In this document: positions 34,101-43,820 of the stretch, piece after piece
Layout of the letters: every line of letters starts with the position of its first letter
Numbering within the stretch: position 1 is the stretch's first letter
DNA from: Tachypleus tridentatus
Lineage: Eukaryota; Arthropoda; Merostomata; Xiphosura; Limulidae
Length of the DNA: 64,000 nucleotides
Assembly (NCBI RefSeq): GCF_004210375.1
Contig: NC_134827.1
Coordinates: 106,439,285 to 106,503,284, forward strand
Direction: 5' to 3'
Notes under the pieces: generated by a model
Databases searched by the model: none
Seen by the model: the letters and a program-made list of their open reading frames with translations, nothing else
What the model was told of the DNA's origin: nothing
Made by a program: the position numbers and the translations under genes

Positions 34101-37100
34101 ATAAAAATCAATTTAAAAAATGTCAGACAAAAACTCCATTAGAGATTAGAGACTGAAAAGCTGATTAGAGAGTGGTATTTTTCACACACATTGTACGATA
34201 GTGTGTAGCAAAATTAAAACAAGAAAACTGTGACTTTTATCATAATGAAACATTTGTATACACTTTTGAGTTTCAATCAATGACTAGCTATCCCTAATTT
34301 TGAAGTGATGGACTAGCAAAAAGGCAGCTAGTCAACAACACCCACCATCTACTCTGGGACTACTCTTAACCAACAAAAAGTGAGATTGACTATAACATTA
34401 TAATGCCTCATTTTGCTGAAATTTCAAGCATGTATAAGGCTGGGATTCAAACCCATAACATTTAGCTTGCAAGTCAAATGCCCTAACTATCAGGCATAAT
34501 TAAACCAAGCTGAGTTATTTAATACAGTAACCATCACGGTTACATACAGGCTTTTTGGTTGACTCAAGAAACTTAAAAGTTTCACTGTTTTTATTTATCT
34601 ACAGAACTGTTCATGTTTACTATAAAACACTTGTTCAAAACAATATTTACAAATCAAAATTGTTAAATACTATTCTGTTCTCACATATTATAGACTAATC
34701 TATGATCTACTTACTTGAACATTTCAGCCTGGTGAGAAGCCTGCATGGCTGCTAACACTTGGTCTATCTTCCACTGATTGATGTGATCTACAAACAATGA
34801 ATAATGTTTCAACACTGAACTCTCCAAGTTCATCAATAAGTCAGTAATTCTGTACTACAAAACAAGCATTACTGCTATTAATGTTATTCCACTGAGAAAC
34901 CCATCCATTACGGGTCACGAGTCAAAGGACACGTCATTGCATTTATTGACTTGCATTCAAAATTTTATTAAACTACTATTTTATAAATTTATGTCAATAA
35001 GTTTGGTATCTAACTGTAGATTATGATTCAAACTTTAATATTATATATGAGGTAATTTCTGAATTCAAAAGTCCACAGTTTTATACAAATTAGGAACTCA
35101 AATTACTAATATTGACAAGCTAGGATATAAAATAAAAACCTTGTATCCTTTTAATTTGCTGAGATGTGACTTATGTACTGAATCAAACACAGAGGCCCTG
35201 CTCACCTCTTCCATTTTTGGAAACATTCCTTTGTATACACTGACTTCAATATATGACATGTGAATAACCATTCAACAGTTTAGAATGTTCCCACAGTAGT
35301 TTGTTTAGCTATTTTTATCTGTGAAAAGGATACCACGTTCTTTTGATCCAAGATTTGAAGGAGTTAGGTTGGGTTTTTAGTCTGCTCAAAGTTAGATATT
35401 TTTTAAAACCTAAATAAATCTTTGTTAATAAGCTTAATAAATTATATTAGAATTCTATGGTATCAGTGTAGTTATTTATGATTGTTGTTTGATATCCTCC
35501 ATGAATTAAAGTTTAACAGGCTTAGCAACCCATGTCCAGCAGCAGCAAAGTACAAAGGTTGTAGTGGGAAAAGATAATTGTTTATTTCTTGATTTATTGT
35601 TCTACATTTTAACAAAAATAAGTTTAATAATATATTTCTAAATAGTAATAATCTATATATATGTGTATATAACATACAATAACTGAAATGTGACTGTATA
35701 TTACAAAATATTATTCAACTAAAGTACAGCCAAGACAGGACTAAAGGTGAGTTTTATATTACTGGATGTGTAACACTAGTGTACATGCTCTGAGTGAATA
35801 CAAGTTATCTAATGTTAGCCAGGTATGACTGGAAGGTTAATGTAATAATAAATGTATAGCATTATGAGACGTAAGCTACTTAAACAAAACATTTGTATTT
35901 TTGTGTTGTAATATGTTTTTTTTATTTTAGAACTAAAAAAGCATAATTTACATGTTTTTATCCTAATTTTTTCTAATGGTTACAAGGTTGGTCAAGTGAC
36001 AGACCCCACATAGATAGGGTCTTCAAAGTAACAAAAGATGTAAAGTCTTATCTTATTGAAAACAAATGTTTGAAATGTATTCAGGATATGTTACAGAATA
36101 TGTAAATAATAGAGATATTTTGAACAAAGTATAGTTTTTTAATCATAACATAAAATCACTGTGCACTCAGACTAGTAACAAAATCTTTAGCAAAAATATT
36201 TCATTAACAAATCTGATTTTCTCTGCACAAAATACTTGTAACCTTTACTACAAATCTAACAAGTTTATGTGAAGATACACGTGCTGTATCAAAGTTATAA
36301 CACAAATATTTAACCTGTATATTATACCGACGGTGTAACAAAATGGCTAATGTGATCTTAAGCAATGACTAAAGTTTCGACACTGAACCGACCAAGTTCA
36401 TAAAAAATTAGTACACTACAAAACATGCATTTCTAGTATTGATGTTACTGCAAGCCATTGAAAATTTTTAAGAAACCAACAAACTATATTTCCTTAAAAA
36501 TTTTATCTTCACAAAACTTTTTAATGTTACACTTATTTTACGACAAACTTATTTTAATGACTTTGAAAAATCAAGAGGACAAAGTGAGGTGAGCAGATAG
36601 AAGGTTTGCTGTTATCAGGTAACCGTAGAGAAGGTTCGCTGTTATCAGGTAACAGTAGAGAAGGTTCGCTGTTATCAGGTAACCTTAGAGAAAGTTCGCT
36701 GTTATCAGGTAACCGTAGAGAAGGTTCGCTGTTATCAGGTAACCGTAGAGAAGGTTCCCTGTTATCAGGTAACCGTAGAGAAGGTTCCCTGTTATCAGGT
36801 AACCGTAGAGAAGGTTCGCTGTTATCAGGTAACCTTAGAGAAAGTTCGCTGTTATCAGGTAACCGTAGAGAAGGTTCCCTGTTATCAGGTAATCAGAGAA
36901 GGTTCCCTGTTATCAGGTAACCGTAGAGAAGGTTCGCTGTTATCAGGTAACCTTAGAGAAAGTTCGCTGTTATCAGGTAACCGTAGAGAAGGTTCCCTGT
37001 TATCAGGTAACCGTAGAGAAGGTTCACTGTTATCAGGTAACAGTAGAGAAGGTTCACTGTTATCAGGTAACCGTAGAGAAGGTTCACTGTTATCAGGTAA

Positions 37101-40100
37101 CCGTAGAGAAAGTTCACTGTTATCAGGTAACCGTAGAGAAGGTTCGCTGTTATCAGGTAACCGTAGAGAAGGTTCGCTGTTATCAGGTAACCGTAGAGAA
37201 AGTTCACTGTTATCAGGTAACAGTAGAGAAAGTTCACTGTTATCAGGTAACTGTAGAGAAAGTTCACTGTTATCAGGTAACCGTTGAGAAAGTTCCCTTT
37301 TATTAGGTAACTGTAGAGAAAGTTCACTGTTATCAGGTAACCGTAGAGAAAGTTCACTGTTATCAGGTGACTGTAGAGAAAGTTCACTGTTATCAGGTGA
37401 CTGTAGAGAAAGTTCACTGTTATCAGGTAACTGTAGAGAAAGTTCACTGTTATCAGGTAACTGTAGAGAAAGTTCACTGTTATCAGGTAACTGTAGAGAA
37501 AGTTCACTGTTATTAGGTAACTGTAGAGAAAGTTCACTGTTATCAGGTAACTGTAGAGAAAGTTCACTGTTATCAGGTAACTGTAGAGAAAGTTCACTGT
37601 TATCAGGTAATGGTAGAGAAAGTTCACTGTTATTAGGTAACTGTAGAGAAGGTTCACTGTTATCAGGTAAATGTAGAGAAAGTTCACTGTTATCAGGTAA
37701 CTGTAGAGAAAGTTCACTGTTATCAGGTAACCGTTGAGAAAGTTCATTGTTATTATGTAACCATAGAGAAAGTTCACTGTTATCAGGTAACTGTAGATCT
37801 AGAAAGTTCACTGTTATCAGGTAACCGTAGAGAAAGTTCATTGTTATTATGTAACCATAGAGAAAGTTCACTGTTATCAGGTAACCGTAGATCTAGAAAG
37901 TTCACTGTTATCAGGTAACCGTAGAGAAAGTTCAATGTTTCAATGCACAACATGCACACTTACATGTATTTCGTTTTGTTTATTTTAAGCATAAAACTAC
38001 ACAATGAATTCATCTATATTTTGACTAAATCTCACCTTCACTGGGGTTTAGGGACTATCTCACTCACCGTACGTAGCATTTTCTATGATTCTGCCATCCT
38101 CCATGAAACTGTCAGTTGCCAAACCAAATTTTCCCTTCAATTCAAACCTACGTAAATGTTTACAGTCTCGATACTTAAATACTAGTCTATTTCCTCTGTT
38201 CACTGCCATTACTGCAACAATAAGATAAAAATATATTCCAAACCAGTTTCTCAGCATGATGCCAAGAAATTCTTTAAAGCATTTAATACACGAAAAAATC
38301 AAACTTACATATAACATTACAAGAGCCTTTTAATTTAAAGGTTCAACTACAAAACCACATTTTTTTTTGTTAACTACTCAAGTGATCTACCATGATTTTC
38401 ATGCATTACAATAATACCTGCTGATCATATAAAAAAATCTACACACTTTTAAAGTTGTGAATGTACTGCTGAAGGTCATAAAGAGTTTATTTATAATATG
38501 ACTGACACCTGTTAGAAAAGGTAAATCAAGGGTAGTGTACCGAATTTATCAATGAAATCAAAACCATCTACAATGTTTGAAATGTCTTATTTCTGTTTAA
38601 ATAGCATCACAAAATGCACAACTCGAAACTAAGTTTTGATGAAAAAAATCATATATCAGGTAGAATTTCACTACATATGTATTTATTTCACTTGAGAAAT
38701 CTAGGCTTACATAATTATCTTTAAAATGGACAAATATAGCATAAGTTGTATTGCTCAGATACTATTATGTCTTACAGTTAACACGGAAATACAGCAACAG
38801 GCAGTAACTTCATGAGAAATGTTTTTGTAAAGAATTAATCAAACACAGACAGCAAAGGAAAAACTAACATGAAAGAGTACACGAAAAATCCAGATCTTTA
38901 CTTTATACACTTACAAATAGTATTACACTGGGGTTTTCATTAAATAGTGTGAAACTGTGGTCTTCATTAAATAGAATTACACCTGGGTTTTCATCAAATA
39001 GTATCACCCTGCATTTTTATTAAATAGAATTATACCAGAGTTTTTATTAAATAATATTACACTGGGTTTTGTATTTAGGTGCTGGCCAACTTCTAAGTTT
39101 ATTTTCAGAATATTTCTGAATGCTGAAGCGAGAGAAAAATATCTGTACCAAATTAAGTCTGAAGCAAAACTCATGGTACATTGCAATGTTAACTCAGAAC
39201 CAAGTCCTAGTGTGGTATCCCACAATACTAGATTCATGTATATACTATCATTCTCACTGTACATTTTCAACCATTAATCATACAAAATTTTGTGATATTT
39301 TCAACTTGTTTGGTAGTGGGATTCAGCAGATAACGTGAGATCGGAGAAGAAACATGTAATATGGAGTTAAATGTTTCCTCCAATTTGACTGAATTGTGGG
39401 AAAGAGTGAGATTCACCATAATCTAAAACTGCCTTTATTCAATACTTAAAACAATCAAAATTAAGTGTTCAAGATGTAATAAACCACTTTTACTGGAGGC
39501 TGAGGGCTCTCAGAATCAGAAGGACCTGTACATCTTCTTTCACTGACTGAGAAACATAGCATTATCATCTCTATGTTTGTTGTGTCCAAGGTGGCTTGAT
39601 GACCTCTGAACTGATTGAAACATGTTGCCAACATTGGATATTACCAACACAGTACATTTCAAATATTATCATTGTAACTTTTCTTATTCTCAAAAATCCT
39701 TAAGAAACTACATACAAATATAATGTTAAAATTATAACAGGCCTAAGGGTAATGTCTCAAGATTAAAGTGTAGTTCATACTTCACCATCTTGACATACAA
39801 ACCATAATAACACTTGATTATCTGAAAAACCATAAGAAGTATTGTTGCAACAAGTGATTGTTAAATAAATAAATCATTCACTGTTCCTAAATGTTGAACA
39901 ACGAACAAGCTTAGAGCATAGCTTTAGAGATCATAGTAGTGTTTCTGTTATTTAACACAGAAATTAAAAAAAACTCTTTTATTAACACATTTACCAATTG
40001 ATGACAGTTAAATAAACATTTGAAACTGAATGAAGTTATAAAGTAACAATGTTAACTGCCAAGTCAATTACAACTTGTGTTAACTTTACAAGTTACATCT

Positions 40101-43100
40101 CAACTGGAAGGTCTTTTCTTACAATTATGAGTAAAGTTCTGTAGTACTATCGACCAATCATTAACTTTTTAAACTAAAGCATGCAGTTTAAAAGTCCCTG
40201 GAATCAACATAATCAGAAAACCATGCAGTTTACAACAAGGTGAAAACTGTCCTCTCTTCCATGTTTACACTTTGGGTATGTAACATTTTGTGCTAGCTTC
40301 CCTGGGTATGAAACATTTAGTGCTAGCTTTCCTGGGTATGTAACATTTAGTGCCAGCTTCCCTGGGTATGTAACATTTAGTGCTAGCTTCCCTGGGTATG
40401 TAACATTTAGTGCCAGCTTCCCTGGGTATGTAACATTTAGTGCTAGCTTCCCTGGGTATGTAACATTTAGTGCTAGCTTCCCTGGGTATGTAACATTCAG
40501 TGCCAGCTTCCCTGGGTATATAACATTCTGTGCCAGCTTTCCTGGGTATGTAACATTTAGTGCCAGCTTCCCTGGGTATATAACATTTTGTGCCAGCTTC
40601 CCTGGGTATGTAACATTTAGTGCCAGCTTCCTGGGTATGTAACATTTAGTGCTAGCTTTCCTGGGTATGTAACATTTAGTGCTAGCTTCCCTGGGTATGT
40701 AACATTCAGTGCCAGCTTCCCTGGGTATGTAACATTCAGTGCCAGCTTCCCTGGGTATATAACATTTTGTGCCAGCTTCCCTGGGTATGTAACATTTAGT
40801 GCCAGCTTCCCTGGGTATGTAACATTTAGTGCTAGCTTTCCTGGGTATGTAACATTTAGTGCCAGCTTCCCTGGGTATGTAACATTTAGTGCCAGCTTTC
40901 CTGGGTATGTAACATTTAGTGCTAGCTTTCCTGGGTATGTAACATTTAGTGCCAGCTTCCCTGGGTATATAACATTTTGTGCCAGCTTCCCTGGGTATGT
41001 AACATTTAGTGCCAGCTTCCCTGGGTGTGTAACATTTAGTGCTAGCTTTCCTGGGTATGTAACATTTAGTGCCAGCTTCCCTGGGTATGTAACATTTTGT
41101 GCCAGCTTCCTTGGGTATGTAACATTTAGTGCTAACTTCCCTGGGTATGTAACATTTAGTGCCAGCTTCCCTGGGTATGTAACATTTAGTGCCAGCTTCC
41201 CTGGGTATGTAACATTTAGTGCCAGCTTCCCTGGGTATGTAACATTTAGTGCTAGCTTTCCTGGGTATGTAACATTTAGTGCTAGCTTCCCTGGGTATGT
41301 AACATTTAGTGCCAGCTTCCCTGGGTATGTAACATTTAGTGCTAGCTTTCCTGGGTATGTAACATTTAGTGCCAGCTTCCCTGGGTATGTAACATTTAGT
41401 GCCAGCTTCCTTGGGTATGTAACATTTAGTGCTAACTTCCCTGGGTATGTAACATTTAGTGCCAGCTTCCTGGGTATGTAACATTTAGTGCCAGCTTCCC
41501 TGGGTATGTAACATTTAGTGCCAGCTTCCCTGGGTATGTAACATTTAGTGCCAGCTTCCTTGGGTATGTAACATTTAGTGCTAACTTCCCTGGGTATGTA
41601 ACATTTAGTGCCAGCTTCCCTGGGTATGTAACATTTAGTGCCAGCTTCCCTGGGTATGTAACATTTAGTGCCAGCTTCCCTGGGTATGTAACATTTAGTG
41701 CCAGCTTCCCTGGGTATGTAACATTTAGTGCTAGCTTTCCTGGGTATGTAACATTTAGTGCTAGCTTCCCTGGGTATGTAACATTTAGTGCTAGCTTCCC
41801 TGGGTATGTAACATTTAGTGCTAGCTTCCATGACCAGATGTCTTATGAATTTGAAAAATTTCTACCTCTGTTTCAGAGATGAACACACATTTCATAAAAC
41901 AGTTCTGTGGAAAGGTACCTTTGTTTTTCTATACATTCTATAAATTATGTATACCACATCAAATGAAAAATTGTTTTATACAGAAAAGTTTACACACCTA
42001 CAACTCCAGAAACAGACCGTCCAAGAAATGTAATCCAAGTTAGGCGGACATCTTGTGGCTGGTATCTTGGGCCTGTCACTAAAATGTAAGTTTTCAATCA
42101 CTTAAGTAAAATTATGAATAACACCAACCTTTACAAAAGCCTCTTTAAAAGTGTTTTTTTTATATTTCTTTCTATTTCTAAATAAACTTTTTGTTATATG
42201 CTTAATAATTAGTTTCTAGTCCTACATGTGTGACAAGGTCAAAGTGCACATGTTGTGACCTCTTCTCAGAGTTAACATTCAAAATTTAATTAAACAATAG
42301 TATAATTAATGTACTCAGTAAACGTAACATTAAAACACAGTTTATAATTAAAATGTTTATGTTATCTAAGCTTTAATTTCTTACTTACAAAAAAAAACAA
42401 TACTTAAATCAAACAGGTTCTACATCTTCACTTCTCTTTGGTATGTGAGGAATGAGGTAAGAATTCTCTCATATATTTTCTGACTTCCCTGTTGCGTGTT
42501 TCAGAGTAAATAAGAACACAAACTTCATGTGCTGAGATGCCATATTATAAATTCTTGAACCTCCTAAACTTTTAACCTGAATGCTCATCAAACCCATAGG
42601 TGAAGTATATTCCATCATGTTATAGCTTTAAAAGCAGTTATGGTCTTATTTGATGGACATGTTTGTGACCAATAGTTTTTATTACAATAAAATCTTTACA
42701 AGGCTATTTATTTTTTTGTAGCCATAGATAGTTTACCTTAGAGTTCACTGACCGAGGTCATTGTTATTCAGCTCTGAGCAGTAAACAGAATTTTTTTAAC
42801 GTATCTATAACTGAGATAGAAAGGTAGTTAAACTACAGCGGTTTCAGGACATTTTATTCCAGCTTCTATTAAATGTCTTGTGTTCTAAAACACATATTTA
42901 CAACCTAAATAAATTATCACTTAAGCAACTAGTGAAAATAAAGGCCACAACACTGATGACAAGAAGTCATGATCAAAAATTAAAATGTTACATTTCTGGT
43001 GTTTCACATGTATTTTTCATTGTCATTATATGTATATATCTAACAGGAGCAACTCAAGTGTAAAAAATCAGACACTTTATGCGTTACACAGATTTTAAAA

Positions 43101-43789
43101 CTCTTTAGATGGTATTTCAGTCTTATGATATGCACATTCCTACAACATGACTGCTCATTTAAATCAGTCATTCGGCCCAGCATGGCCAAGCGTGTTGAGG
43201 CATTCGACTCGTAATCCAAGGGTCGCAGGTTCGAATCCCGGTTGCACCAAACATGCTCGCCCTTTCAGCCGTGTGGACGTTATAGGGTGACAGTCAATCC
43301 CACTATTCGTTGGTAAAAGAGCAGCCCAAGAGTTGGCGGTTGGTGATGACGACTAGCTGCCTTCCCTCTAGTCTTACACTGCTAAATTAGGGACGGGTAG
43401 CGCAGATAGCCCTCGTGTAGCTTTGCACGAAATTCAAAGAAAAGAAAAGAAAAAAAGAAAGGAAATCAGTCATAGCAAAAATATACTTTTGTGATTTTTT
43501 TGTTTTTCACCTAGAGAAAAGCCCCTCCCTCAACAAAAACAACAAGGCAACAAAATCTACAGTCATTCAGACAAAACAAAAAGACATTCATTTCATATCA
43601 GACACCCTAACTATCTGTTGTTTTATTTAATAAAAAGTAATATCTGATGTTTATTAACACTCCTACGAAAAGTGAGGCCTTATAGGCCCCAGAGCAACTT
43701 GAAAAGGTTATTAATATTAGGCTAATAATTTTGTATTTAAATGAAATTGCCATTTAAATCCATTAATTAATGGATTAACGAGATTCCCA

Positions 43790-43820
<31 letters not shown>

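Noticed and set aside
36606-37871. Repeat ORFs on both strands (328, 274 and 104 codons)
   Set aside because: Same cause: 30-bp units read open on either strand. No start context, splice or composition evidence for a gene.
36605-37935. CRISPR-like array
   Set aside because: Units are contiguous with no unique spacers, and the genome is eukaryotic.
40213-41831. Minus-strand ORFs of 423, 404 and 126 codons made of KCYIPREAGT / NVTYPGKLAL repeats
   Set aside because: They are translations of a 30-bp minisatellite; frame continuity follows from a period divisible by three, and 29-bp units break it. They lie in a TRUB2 intron.
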